Source: Elusimicrobiota bacterium
GTDB lineage: Bacteria > Elusimicrobiota > Elusimicrobia > JACQPE01
Length of the DNA stretch: 64,000 nt
Assembly: GCA_016180815.1 (NCBI GenBank)
Contig: JACPAN010000016.1
Span: 1-64,000 of the forward strand
Direction of reading: 5' to 3'
The notes under the pieces are model-generated. The model made no database searches. It was given only the letters and a program-made list of their open reading frames with translations, and was not told the DNA's origin. The position numbers were made by a program, and so were the translations under genes. The first letter of the stretch is position 1; every line of letters begins with the position of its first letter. This document shows positions 52,344 to 60,915 of the stretch, in pieces.

Positions 52344-53068
52344 GTCTTGGAGCGCTCCGTCGAATACGCGCAGCTTCGCTTCATTTCGCAATAAGGACAA
52401 TAGCGTCTGTCGGGATCAAAAAATCCCTGCTTGACTTTCAGGGCCACGTCCTCAAGCGCGCGGCGAGCCTCAAGCCACTGTTGCTTCCCGCGGCTGACCT
52501 CGACGGCGCGGCCTTGAGACACGAAAAAAAAGAAAAGCTTAAGCGGTGAAAGCCCAAGCGCCTGCTCAGCGGCGCGGCTGTAAATCGTCATTTGAAGATC
52601 ATCGGCCAGGCGCGTTTCGGCCCACGGCGCGGCATGGGTTTTATATTCAATCAAAGCAAAAGAGCCGTCCGGCATTTGATCGATACGATCCATGATGCCG
52701 ATGAGTTTCAAATTCGACTCCGGCAAAGTCAGCTCGAAATTTTTCTCAATTTCCTTGACTCGGCCCGGCCATGAGGCGGCGATATCGCGCAGATAACGCT
52801 CCAACAGTTCGCGGGCGCGGTCATAGAAGGCCAGTTCTTCCTCGGCGTTGCGGTACCCCGCGCGGTCCCAGACCTCATCCAAAGCCGCCATGGCCGCCTC
52901 GCCGCCGGAGGCGGCGCGTTGATGATAAAGCTCGAGCGCCTTGTGGACGGAAAGCCCCAAACTCGCCTCCGGCGAAGGCGGCGCTTTCCAATCGTCGATA
53001 AATTTTAATTTGTAAAGCCACGGGCAGTTGAGATAAGCGCGGACCTTGGTGTAGGAAATCTCAAACAC
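52340..53068 (-). CDS. PD-(D/E)XK nuclease with iron-sulfur cysteines (RecB/Cas4-like)
   Basis: A 242-residue nuclease of the RecB/AddB/Cas4 group. His42 (SVHKALELYH), Asp127 (IGIMDRID), Glu141 and Lys143 (LIEYKT) form the metal site, and QMTIYSRA matches the QxxxY box. Cys15 (YLNCPWLYK) and three C-terminal Cys (YCPYCEMKRSC) form the 4Fe-4S cluster seen in such nucleases. It stands alone without a helicase or CRISPR genes, so a role in DNA repair or processing is likely but not defined. Its start is the ATG at 53068. Confidence 0.85.
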   Translation of the reverse strand: MFEISYTKVRAYLNCPWLYKLKFIDDWKAPPSPEASLGLSVHKALELYHQRAASGGEAAMAALDEVWDRAGYRNAEEELAFYDRARELLERYLRDIAASWPGRVKEIEKNFELTLPESNLKLIGIMDRIDQMPDGSFALIEYKTHAAPWAETRLADDLQMTIYSRAAEQALGLSPLKLFFFFVSQGRAVEVSRGKQQWLEARRALEDVALKVKQGFFDPDRRYCPYCEMKRSCAYSTERSKT

Positions 53069-53083
53069 GGAATGATTCCGGAT

Positions 53084-54085
53084 TCATTCGGGGATATACG
53101 TCCCGAAATAAACCCGGTAAAGCTCGGTCCGGTCGCCCCAACCCAAAGACTCCGGCGTCACGCCCAGGCGTTCCTTGAGCGTCGTTTCCCGGACACCGTC
53201 TTTCTCTCCGGCCGCTTCGATGATTTTTCCGTCGCCGGCGTAAATCATGACATGGCTAAAATTCTCCGGATCCTCCCGCGTCGATAAAAAAATAAGATCG
53301 CCGGGTTTAAGGTTTTTGGCCTCGATACGCCGGGATTTCAAAAACTGCTCATGCGCGTCCCGTGGAACATCCAAGCCGTTGATCCGGTAGCTCAAATAAA
53401 CGAGCCCCGAACAGTCCACTCCGGTCATCACTTTCTTGTTTCGTTTATCGTAAAAACTGCGCCCGCCCCAAAAATAGGGGCCGCCCAAAAAACGCCGGGC
53501 CGTGTCCACGATGGAAGAACGGCTGCCCTCGTGAATGAAGGGCAAATCGCTAAGCATGCGAATATCGCCTGTTCGAACCCAGCCCCGGCGTCCATCGGCC
53601 AAAAGAACGCGGCTCCATCCTTTTTTCGACTTTTCCGCCTCAACGATCACCAGACGCGTGCCTAGGGATAATTTCGCGAGGCGTCCGGAAAAAAACGATG
53701 TCCCTTTTTTTAGTGCCGCATAACCGGCGATGACCACGGCATTAGGCCGGGGGAACTCCGCCACCTCAACAAGCGCCTTACGCTGGACCCAGCCGGGATA
53801 ACCCTCCCAGCGGTGATTGTGGGTAAATTCCTGCTGTTCGACGGCCTCGACGCTAACCCAACCGTCCTTCTCTTCATAGGCCAGCACATGCTCGCCGAAA
53901 AGCAATTGAGTCTCCTGGTCGAAATCCTGTTTTCGATCCAACGCGCGGGGCTTGGGCTCCTTGCGCAAATCCGCCACCGCCGTGATCACGACCATTTTTT
54001 TGGGCGTCAAGGCATTCTCCTGCGCATCAGCCGGGACAACGCAGCTAAAAGCGAGGCAAATTCCAAATGCCGGCGATTTCACCAT
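53084..54085 (-). CDS. Secreted NlpC/P60 peptidoglycan hydrolase with SH3 domains
   Basis: A 333-residue protein with a signal peptide (PAFGICLAFSCVVPADAQ), two bacterial SH3 domains (about residues 30-110 and 118-178, each with a GWV turn) and a C-terminal NlpC/P60 domain with Cys225 in GVDCSGLVY and His278 in NFSHVMIYAG. Such enzymes cut the D-Glu to diamino-acid bond of peptidoglycan stems. The ATG at 54085 overlaps the end of the fused dipeptidase gene by 41 bases, more than usual, but no better start keeps the signal peptide. With its upstream neighbour it forms a peptidoglycan-peptide unit. Confidence 0.9.
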   Translation of the reverse strand: MVKSPAFGICLAFSCVVPADAQENALTPKKMVVITAVADLRKEPKPRALDRKQDFDQETQLLFGEHVLAYEEKDGWVSVEAVEQQEFTHNHRWEGYPGWVQRKALVEVAEFPRPNAVVIAGYAALKKGTSFFSGRLAKLSLGTRLVIVEAEKSKKGWSRVLLADGRRGWVRTGDIRMLSDLPFIHEGSRSSIVDTARRFLGGPYFWGGRSFYDKRNKKVMTGVDCSGLVYLSYRINGLDVPRDAHEQFLKSRRIEAKNLKPGDLIFLSTREDPENFSHVMIYAGDGKIIEAAGEKDGVRETTLKERLGVTPESLGWGDRTELYRVYFGTYIPE

Positions 54086-55313
54086 AAACTTTTTCAGGCA
54101 ATTGAACGACGACGGGTTTTTTGGCCGGATCAAGCCATTCCACGATGAACTCAATGTCTTTTTGGGCGAACGCCGTGCAACCTGCAGTGCCGGAATTCTT
54201 ATCCTTCCAGATATGGAAAAAAATGCAAGATCCCCGGCCGGGCTTCGGAGGATTGCTGTTGTGCTCAACGATGATAAGACGGCGGTACAGATCGTCTTTT
54301 CTAAGCATATCTTCGGCGGACGACCAGTCCTGGGGCCCTGATTTTAAGATCACGCGGTTGTAATAGCCGGACTTGGGATCATCCACGCAGATCAAATCGG
54401 GCGTCGCCTGAGCGTAGGGCCAGCGATGGTCAAACGGCAGGCGTTGATCATAACCATAGGCGTCGACCATGGCAAAAACGCCGGCCGGCGATCTTAGGTC
54501 TCCCTCTCTTTTTTGAGGCTCGCGATCAATCTGAGGATGAAGCCCCAAACCCCATCCTAAACCCTTCCGGCCCAAAACAGCAGGCATGGATTTGACGCGG
54601 CGCCAACCCTTGGCCGAGCGCTCGAATAAATAAACCTTGGCCGCGGTCTGATCCCAATCCTTGGCCCCAACGACGATCAACTGACCGGCTTCGTCAATGG
54701 CCGGGATGCGCTCTAAGGGCAAATCCATCACCGGATAATTCTGCCATCCTTTATAGTCGAAATGCCACCATTCCGTGTCAAGACCGATAAATCCATGGCG
54801 GCTCATCACCACTTCAAGAAGACGCCGGTTGGCCTTCTCCTCTTGAGTGACGTCTTCAAAATTTCGATGCGCCTTCTCGGTAAAATCGTCATAAGCCGTG
54901 GGCATGGGCAATTCCCTGCCCAGGGCATCGACCAGCGTCAAATCCACGGCCGCGCCGCGATTATGGCGGGAACCGTTGGCGGGATTCGCCACATAGCGTT
55001 CATCCGGAACCTTGGCCCAAAGCTTGTATTGGACGGCCAACGGCCGGTAGCAATCCCAGACCTTAAGGCCAAGCCGGCGTTTCTCGAGTTCGCGCTGAAC
55101 CTTGGCCAGAGACTCGGCCGCGCGGGTCCACAGAAGGCAGCGGCTTTGCGGATAAAGCGCCTCGCCGACAAAATTGTCCTTGGTCGCGTAACGAATATCA
55201 ACGCCGACGGTCGGGGCAGCGGCTTGAATATCGATCAGGGATTCGGCGGGCAAGGCTAAGCTCGGGCTCAGCAGCAAAACCATCGCATGAGCCAAGCAAC
55301 GGATTTTGTTCAT
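54045..55313 (-). CDS. Fusion of VanX-like D-Ala-D-Ala dipeptidase and YkuD-type L,D-transpeptidase
   Basis: A 422-residue secreted fusion. After a signal peptide (MVLLLSPSLALPA), residues 25-190 form an M15D dipeptidase: Arg89 in DCYRP, His117 and Asp124 in SRHNRGAAVDLT, Glu181 and His184 in EWWHFD, matching VanX/DdpX. Residues 210-410 form an L,D-transpeptidase-like (YkuD) domain, with His367 in FFHIWK and Cys379 in SGTAGCTAF; KREGDLRSPAGVF precedes it. The first half would hydrolyse D-Ala-D-Ala, the second would handle peptidoglycan cross-links or lipoprotein attachment. The next gene is an NlpC/P60 hydrolase and rsmD lies upstream (ATGA overlap). Confidence 0.85.
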   Translation of the reverse strand: MNKIRCLAHAMVLLLSPSLALPAESLIDIQAAAPTVGVDIRYATKDNFVGEALYPQSRCLLWTRAAESLAKVQRELEKRRLGLKVWDCYRPLAVQYKLWAKVPDERYVANPANGSRHNRGAAVDLTLVDALGRELPMPTAYDDFTEKAHRNFEDVTQEEKANRRLLEVVMSRHGFIGLDTEWWHFDYKGWQNYPVMDLPLERIPAIDEAGQLIVVGAKDWDQTAAKVYLFERSAKGWRRVKSMPAVLGRKGLGWGLGLHPQIDREPQKREGDLRSPAGVFAMVDAYGYDQRLPFDHRWPYAQATPDLICVDDPKSGYYNRVILKSGPQDWSSAEDMLRKDDLYRRLIIVEHNSNPPKPGRGSCIFFHIWKDKNSGTAGCTAFAQKDIEFIVEWLDPAKKPVVVQLPEKVYGEIAGIWNLPRF

Positions 55314-55903
55314 GGTTCAAATTTTAAATAAGTCAGCATGGATTCGCCGAATTTTGCCTTTTTTATTTCATGGAATCCGCCGGGCCAGGCGGCCATGGGC
55401 TCCTTTTGATGATGTTGGCACACGACCCAGGCTCCGGGAGCCAGCAAACGCGCGGACCCGATTTTTTCAATGGTCGGGACAGTCATGACCAATACCTGAC
55501 CGCGCCGGTCCTCGCCTAAATACGGCGGCGCGCAAAATACCAAATCAAAAAGAAAATCCGGTTCAAGCTTGGACCGTAAAAAAAGAAGCGAACCGCCTAA
55601 AATATCTCCCTGCAAGATCAAACTTTTTTGCTTGGCGCCCAACTTATCGATGTTTTGTTCGATCAGCCTCAATCCTTCCCGGCCTTTTTCCACAAAAACC
55701 ACGAATTGGGCACCCCGTGAAAGGGCTTCCAAACCCACGATGCCCGAGCCGGCGTAAAGGTCTAAAAAATTGCTGCCCATGACTTTGGGACGGATGCTGT
55801 CGAATAGGGATTGCCTAATCCTGGAAAGAATAGGGCGGATCATGGAATCGCGCTTAGGCGCTTTCAGGCGCCGTCCCTTGGCTGATCCCGCGATAATTCT
55901 CAT
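55310..55903 (-). CDS. rsmD: 16S rRNA (guanine966-N2)-methyltransferase RsmD
   Basis: A 197-residue methyltransferase. MRIIAGSAKGRRLKAPK and IRPILSRIRQSLFDSIRP are the RsmD start, and FLDLYAGSGIVGLEALSRGA is the SAM-binding motif. The catalytic motif IV reads FCAPPYLGED, with Ala where most N2-methyltransferases have Asp or Asn. The start is the ATG at 55903. It lies divergent from the release-factor-like gene and its stop overlaps the fused dipeptidase start by four bases. Confidence 0.85.
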   Translation of the reverse strand: MRIIAGSAKGRRLKAPKRDSMIRPILSRIRQSLFDSIRPKVMGSNFLDLYAGSGIVGLEALSRGAQFVVFVEKGREGLRLIEQNIDKLGAKQKSLILQGDILGGSLLFLRSKLEPDFLFDLVFCAPPYLGEDRRGQVLVMTVPTIEKIGSARLLAPGAWVVCQHHQKEPMAAWPGGFHEIKKAKFGESMLTYLKFEP

Positions 55904-55960
55904 ATCAAACGAGGCACATAAAGCATTCTCATTAAGCATAGCTATTTTTATAATTCACCC

Positions 55961-56278
55961 ATGGACATGATCTTCGGCGTGAGTCCGGAAAAAGAAACCG
56001 CGCTTCGGGCCCGCATGCAGCGCCTGGGCATCCGCGAGGCGGAAATCGAAGAACATTTTGTGCGCTCAGGCGGCAAGGGCGGACAAAACGTCAACAAAAC
56101 AGCCACCTGCGTTTACTTGAAGCACCGCCCCACGGGCCTTGAGGTCAAATGCCAAGAATCCCGCTCCCAAGCAATCAATCGATTTCTGGCGCGGCGCATC
56201 CTAACGGATCTCAAAGACAAACATCATCAATCTTTGAAAAAAGAGCTCCGCCACGGCGTCCGCCGGGATGATTTTTAG
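55961..56278 (+). CDS. Release-factor-like GGQ protein (ribosome rescue type)
   Basis: A 105-residue protein consisting only of the catalytic domain of class I release factors. The GGQ motif is at residues 40-42 in RSGGKGGQNVNKTATCVYLKH, followed by CQESRSQAINRFLARRIL, both family hallmarks. It lacks the codon-recognition domains. Small proteins like this (ArfB/YaeJ and PrfH-like groups) free stalled ribosomes. The C-terminal tail (LRHGVRRDDF) is short and less basic than the ArfB tail, so the exact class is uncertain. It is divergent from rsmD. Confidence 0.82.
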   Translation: MDMIFGVSPEKETALRARMQRLGIREAEIEEHFVRSGGKGGQNVNKTATCVYLKHRPTGLEVKCQESRSQAINRFLARRILTDLKDKHHQSLKKELRHGVRRDDF

Positions 56279-56343
56279 GCCCGCCCAAAATTATCAAATT
56301 GACCCTTGAAAAAATCCCAAACAAACCTTAAGCTCCTAGCAGG

Positions 56344-57372
56344 ATGACCATGAATAAGGTGTCAGGCGTCCGGCGCGCGTTGATCTTCTCGATATCGGCC
56401 GTTTTGCTGGCCAACGGCGCCCTGGAGGCCGCGAACAAAAAAGCCAGAAAGGCGCCCGCAACCGCCGCGCCGGCCGGCGAAGACGACGTCTATGTTCCCG
56501 CCGCAGCCCATGAAATAGACCAAATCGAATTAAAGAGCCACCAAAACCTGAACAATTACGTCAAAAACCTGCGCGCCCAATATGAAAATCAGCTTAAAGA
56601 AATGGCTCAGTCGCGGGACCTGGAGTTAAAAGCTGCGGCCGCGAAATTTAGTTTCCAGGCTCCGCCCAGGGAGACGGGATTCTGCGACAGAATCCCCAAA
56701 CTTCCCTCCAGCGAGCATGAAATTTATTACCCCGACGCCTCGCTGTTGATGCGCATCGAAGATTTGCGAAGCTTTCAAAATGCCGTCAACACCATCCGCA
56801 TCCGCTACGCCAATAAGGCTAATAGAATACGCGATCAATACACGCATGATATTCAAGAATTCAAAGTCGCCGGAGAACTGACCAAGCCGCTGACCTTCGC
56901 TTTGCCCAATGCCAATGACACGGGGATCGCCAATTCCTATGCCGCGGTGCGCGCGGCGGCCACGGGATTGGCCAAAGATGCCAGGAATCTGGAAATGAGC
57001 GTGATCGACGTTCTTAAAAAGGTCGGGCAAGCCCAAGGCGCGCGCATCCGGCCCAAGACGTTTTATTCCCAGGAATCACGATATCTTTGCCTTGAACGGA
57101 TTTACGGACGGCTTCAGGGCCTTTCCGCGGGCAAAGGCGGCAAAGCGGACGTCGATAATGCCATCAGGCGCGCTAAAGAAGTCCTGGAGCAAGCCCGGCG
57201 CTTCCTGGAACCGCCCAAACTTCAGCATACCGACACGGATCGCGGTCCAGTCCCCAATCAAACCGCCGAGTACGATGATGAACATTTCAGCCACGAAACC
57301 CACGATGAGCATCGATATGATGAGCGGGGATTCGACGACACATACACTCGCGAGCCGGTTCATCGACACTAA
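56344..57372 (+). CDS. Secreted coiled-coil protein with His-rich tail, unknown
   Basis: A 342-residue protein with a signal peptide (IFSISAVLLANGALEAA), an Ala/Lys linker, and a long helical part with likely coiled coils (ELKSHQNLNNYVKNLRAQYENQLKEMAQ). Two Cys (near residues 114 and 249) may form a disulfide. The last 40 residues are rich in His, Asp and Glu (DDEHFSHETHDEHRYDERGF...VHRH) and could bind metal. No known family is recognised. The second ATG at 56350 is an alternative start. It begins a run of envelope genes continuing with the lipase. Confidence 0.65.
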   Translation: MTMNKVSGVRRALIFSISAVLLANGALEAANKKARKAPATAAPAGEDDVYVPAAAHEIDQIELKSHQNLNNYVKNLRAQYENQLKEMAQSRDLELKAAAAKFSFQAPPRETGFCDRIPKLPSSEHEIYYPDASLLMRIEDLRSFQNAVNTIRIRYANKANRIRDQYTHDIQEFKVAGELTKPLTFALPNANDTGIANSYAAVRAAATGLAKDARNLEMSVIDVLKKVGQAQGARIRPKTFYSQESRYLCLERIYGRLQGLSAGKGGKADVDNAIRRAKEVLEQARRFLEPPKLQHTDTDRGPVPNQTAEYDDEHFSHETHDEHRYDERGFDDTYTREPVHRH

Positions 57373-57402
57373 CTCCCCAATTGCGTATGCTGGACATTCA
57401 CC

Positions 57403-58269
57403 ATGCTTTCCCCTCTGGTATTCGCCCACGGCTTTCTGGGCTTTAAAGAAATCGGAAAAACCGCCTACTTCAACAATTTAGACGGGCATCTCAAGCGGCG
57501 ATTCCCCGGGCGGCCCGTTTATTTCACCCAGGTCGATCCCGGCGCCTCCATCGAACGCCGCGCCGGGCAAATCAAAGCCCAAATCGTTCAATGGCTGGCC
57601 CGGCCGCAGTTGCAACCCCGGCAAAAAGCCCTGCTCATCGCGCATAGCATGGGCGGCTTGGACGCACGTTTCTTGATCAGCCGCTTGGGGGGCCATGAAA
57701 TCATCGGCGCATTGGCTACCATCGGTTCCCCCCATTGGGGAACGCCATTGGCCGATCTCGCGGTCAAAGCCAAACAACACTGGCCCATCGTTGAGCTTGA
57801 GGCATTGATTGATGCGCGCGCCTGGATTCACGGCGAACGCTGGCTGCGCGACTTGGTGCTTCCCTTCGAGGGCGGGTTGGCGCAAATGACGCCCGACGCC
57901 ATGGAGCGTTTTAATCAAGAAACGCCGCAAGCCGGCGGCGTCATTTACCTCGCTTTTGCCGGAGCAGCCTCGCCTTGGGCCGGGGGCCTGATGCCGCCGG
58001 CGCTTCAAATCCCCCATCATTTTATCAGCCGCTACCCCCATGCCAAAGCCGGCGGCCCCAACGACGGCTTGGTGGCCCAAGCATCGGCCCTGGGCCAAGG
58101 ACTCGGCTTCGATTATGCGGAAACCGTGGAGGCCGATCACTTCGCCCAAATCGGCCACAGCTTTAGTTTAATAGCCCAAACCGTCCGGGCTGCGACGCGC
58201 TCGGGCTTCGATCATTTGGCCTTTTATGACCGTATTATCAACGAACTTGACCGAAGAAACCATGATTGA
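57403..58269 (+). CDS. Alpha/beta hydrolase, triacylglycerol lipase-like
   Basis: A 288-residue alpha/beta hydrolase. The start has LVFAHGFLGF (oxyanion loop). The nucleophile is Ser82 in IAHSMGGLDARFL. The likely acid is in GGPNDGLV and the catalytic His in VEADHFAQIGHSF. The layout is that of bacterial true lipases of family I. A signal peptide is not obvious, so it may be cytosolic or use another route. The lipid kinase gene overlaps its end by eight bases, which suggests both act in lipid turnover. Confidence 0.85.
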   Translation: MLSPLVFAHGFLGFKEIGKTAYFNNLDGHLKRRFPGRPVYFTQVDPGASIERRAGQIKAQIVQWLARPQLQPRQKALLIAHSMGGLDARFLISRLGGHEIIGALATIGSPHWGTPLADLAVKAKQHWPIVELEALIDARAWIHGERWLRDLVLPFEGGLAQMTPDAMERFNQETPQAGGVIYLAFAGAASPWAGGLMPPALQIPHHFISRYPHAKAGGPNDGLVAQASALGQGLGFDYAETVEADHFAQIGHSFSLIAQTVRAATRSGFDHLAFYDRIINELDRRNHD

Positions 58270-59176
58270 ATCCGTTTTTGACATCAAAAATTCAAAACTA
58301 CTGTGCATCATCAACCCCATTTCCGGGCAGCGAAAAATCGCCTCTTACGAAGAAACGGTCAAACGCTTATTGGGCCCCAAAGCCCGGTCCTTGGAAATTG
58401 CCCATACCAAATTCCGCGGCCATGCGGCTGAAATCGCCCGGCAAGGGGCGGATGAAGGCCGGATTATTCTGGTTGTCGGCGGCGACGGCACATTCAACGA
58501 AGTGGGCTCTGTTTTGGTCAAAACCAATGCGGTCATCGGCTTGATCCCCAAAGGATCAGGCAACGGCCTGGCCTGCGAATGGAAAATCCCCCTTGAGCCC
58601 GAAGCCGCCTGTAAAGGTCTCCTCAACTCCAAGATACTGACTATTGACGCCGGAAAATTCAATAGCCGCTATTTTTTCAATATCGCGGGTATCGGGCTGG
58701 ACGCCCAGGTCGGCTGGGCCTTCGATAAACATCCGACCAGAGGAAAACTCCCCTATTATTACCTAACACTCAAGGAAATGGCCTTTCATAAAATGCCGGC
58801 CATAGAGGTTACAATCAACGGCCATGAACGCGTCATGAAACCGCTGTTAGTTGCATTCGCCAACGGTAAACAATACGGCGACGGCGCTGAAATCGCTCCC
58901 AAGGCCTCAATGACGGACGGACTGCTGCACGCCGTTATGATTCCCGAGACGCCCATTTGGAAAGTGGCGATAGAGGCTTCCCGACTTTTTAATAAGACCA
59001 TGGACCAATGCTCATTCGCCGAAACGCTGACCCTCAAGGAAGCTGTTTTGCATTTGCCCGAACCATTGCCCTATCATCTCGACGGCGAGCCTTTTTGTGA
59101 TGCCCAGGAGATTCGCGTCGGCATTCTCCCCGAAGCCTTAAGGGTTTTGGTGCCGCAGGATTACCCGCTGAAATAG
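58262..59176 (+). CDS. Diacylglycerol kinase family lipid kinase (DagK/YegS-like)
   Basis: A 304-residue lipid kinase of the DAGK catalytic superfamily. LCIINPISGQRK near residue 14 and VVGGDGTFNEV (GGDGT, residues 73-77) form the nucleotide site; IPKGSGNGLACEW and FNIAGIGLDAQVGWAFD are also typical. It phosphorylates diacylglycerol or a related lipid. The ATG at 58262 overlaps the lipase stop; an earlier GTG or ATG start would add 12 residues. It fits a short lipid-recycling unit with the lipase. Confidence 0.9.
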   Translation: MIESVFDIKNSKLLCIINPISGQRKIASYEETVKRLLGPKARSLEIAHTKFRGHAAEIARQGADEGRIILVVGGDGTFNEVGSVLVKTNAVIGLIPKGSGNGLACEWKIPLEPEAACKGLLNSKILTIDAGKFNSRYFFNIAGIGLDAQVGWAFDKHPTRGKLPYYYLTLKEMAFHKMPAIEVTINGHERVMKPLLVAFANGKQYGDGAEIAPKASMTDGLLHAVMIPETPIWKVAIEASRLFNKTMDQCSFAETLTLKEAVLHLPEPLPYHLDGEPFCDAQEIRVGILPEALRVLVPQDYPLK

Positions 59177-59226
59177 CGTTCCGCTCTGATCACCTGATTT
59201 CTTTGCTTGAACGTGGAATAAAAATT

Positions 59227-60315
59227 CTACGGGCAGGGCGAGCGATGGACGCCGCCGAAGACATCCGCCGAGGAAAGCTGTGCGCAATCGCCGACTTGAG
59301 CATCGCCAAAAACCAAAATAGAGCCGTAAACTCTGGCGTTGCCGCCGATCTGCGCCGTGTCAAAAACTTGCGCTTCGCCGTAAACCGAGGCCTCATCCAT
59401 AATTTTCGCCTCGCCTGAGATGACGGCCTTGCCGGAAACCATAGGATTGGCTCCGTAAACGCGGGCTTTCCAAAGAATCACGGCTTCGTCAAAAATTTTC
59501 GCGTTGCCGTAAATCATGGCCTCGCCGCTGATTTTGGCATGGCCCTTGACGATGGCGTGATCGAAAATTTTGACTTGGCCTTTGACGCTCGAATATTCAT
59601 GCACCTGGGCATAACCGCCGACCTGCGCGTCATCGGCAAGCACGGCCAATCCATGCACTTGGGCGCCGTCCGCAATCAAAACTCGGTCAGAAATAACAGC
59701 CTCTCCAAAAACTCGCGCATCGTCACGGATGTTGACGTGACCGGCAATTTTCGGCCGGCCGAAAATCCAAACTCGATTGTTGATTCTCGCTTGGCCGCCG
59801 ATTAAGGCTGCGCCGTCTATTTTCGCCTCGCCGGAAATCGTAGCGCTGTCCGCCGCCTGCGCGTAAGCGATCACCTTCGCCTGTTCTTTGACGACGGCAC
59901 CCCCGAACACGCGCGCATAGTCCCTGATCTCGGCGTTGTCGCTGACCTGAGCCTGACCGTAAACTTTAGCCTCATCCAAAATTTTGGCGTTGCCTGACAC
60001 TCGGGCATGGCCGAAAACAACAGCCTGGCTATCCACATAAGCCGTTTGATCCACTCTGGCCGTTGCCGCAACCCAACCCCCGCCGTTGCCGTGCCGGCGA
60101 GCGGCAACGGGGCCGCGGCCGTCGTCAAAATCAATATTGACGATGCGACGCTTTTGCACTCGAAGCGATTGTCCGGTTCGAACCCGAACTCCCTGATCAA
60201 AAGCTCCGCTTGAGTCAGACCAATCGCTATCGCTGGACTGGGCCGACAATAATCCGGCTCCCAAAAAAGCCGCCCATAAAAAAATAAAAAAAGGTTTCAA
60301 TGATGACTGATTCAT
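59227..60315 (-). CDS. Secreted left-handed beta-helix protein (hexapeptide repeats)
   Basis: A 362-residue protein. A signal peptide (FFIFLWAAFLGAGLLSAQ) and a polar linker of about 80 residues are followed by some 40 imperfect hexapeptide repeats of the form [AV]-x-[VI]-x-[GDN]-x (VFGHARVSGNAKILDEAKVYG...). This pattern builds a left-handed beta-helix as in LpxA-type acyltransferases and YdcK. No transferase loop or catalytic His is visible, and a secreted helix this long is unusual; it may be structural. The ATG is six bases after GGAGG. It is convergent with the lipid kinase. Confidence 0.75.
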   Translation of the reverse strand: MNQSSLKPFFIFLWAAFLGAGLLSAQSSDSDWSDSSGAFDQGVRVRTGQSLRVQKRRIVNIDFDDGRGPVAARRHGNGGGWVAATARVDQTAYVDSQAVVFGHARVSGNAKILDEAKVYGQAQVSDNAEIRDYARVFGGAVVKEQAKVIAYAQAADSATISGEAKIDGAALIGGQARINNRVWIFGRPKIAGHVNIRDDARVFGEAVISDRVLIADGAQVHGLAVLADDAQVGGYAQVHEYSSVKGQVKIFDHAIVKGHAKISGEAMIYGNAKIFDEAVILWKARVYGANPMVSGKAVISGEAKIMDEASVYGEAQVFDTAQIGGNARVYGSILVFGDAQVGDCAQLSSADVFGGVHRSPCP

Positions 60316-60417
60316 AATGCCTCCATCAACTCAATTAATCCCCGTTTAAGTTATGGAGCATACCACATCACATCATCCGCTTTTATATTGAGTTACGCTC
60401 CTGAGGCAAACCACATA

Positions 60418-60915
60418 TCAAAGAGTCTCGATCCAACGGCCGAGCACCACAAGCTCGGCCGCCACAGCCAACGCCGTCACTTCAAGGGGGATGACGGCGG
60501 CTGCCGTCCAGCCCATGGCCGCCGCAGACAAAAGCCCGGCGGCCAATGTTCCCCCAATAAGAAGAACGGCCAGGGCAATGGCGCCGACCTTAGGCCAGTT
60601 AAATTGGAACCCTCCGGATGATTGATTATATTGAGCAGCCGGACGCCACGGAAGATAAGGCCCGTCCCAGGACAACCCGGACGCAGACGGGTCGGCTCCC
60701 CGTGTCTTCAAAAACGGTGTCTCCAGTCGAGCAAGAAGCAGACCTTCTTGCTTGTTTTTTCCCCGATCAAAGATGCGCATGAGTTCTTCGGCGCCAGGGG
60801 CCTCCCCGCCGTCTTCGGCATAAGCCGGCAGAGCAAATAACCCGTATAGGATAAGGGCGGACACCAGAGGGCCCTGTCTTAAAAATCCAACCATGGTCGA
60901 CACCAAATTTCTCAT
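60418..60915 (-). CDS. Small secreted protein with C-terminal membrane segments, unknown
   Basis: A 165-residue protein with a signal peptide (LVSALILYGLFALPAYA), a polar middle (GEAPGAEELMRIFDRGKNKQEG) and two hydrophobic stretches near residues 110-155. It directly follows the stop of the next gene (TAAATG), so the two are cotranscribed. No family is recognised. The hairpin of two membrane segments suggests an anchor for secreted partners. The ATG at 60894 is an alternative start but would shorten the signal peptide. Confidence 0.6.
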   Translation of the reverse strand: MRNLVSTMVGFLRQGPLVSALILYGLFALPAYAEDGGEAPGAEELMRIFDRGKNKQEGLLLARLETPFLKTRGADPSASGLSWDGPYLPWRPAAQYNQSSGGFQFNWPKVGAIALAVLLIGGTLAAGLLSAAAMGWTAAAVIPLEVTALAVAAELVVLGRWIETL

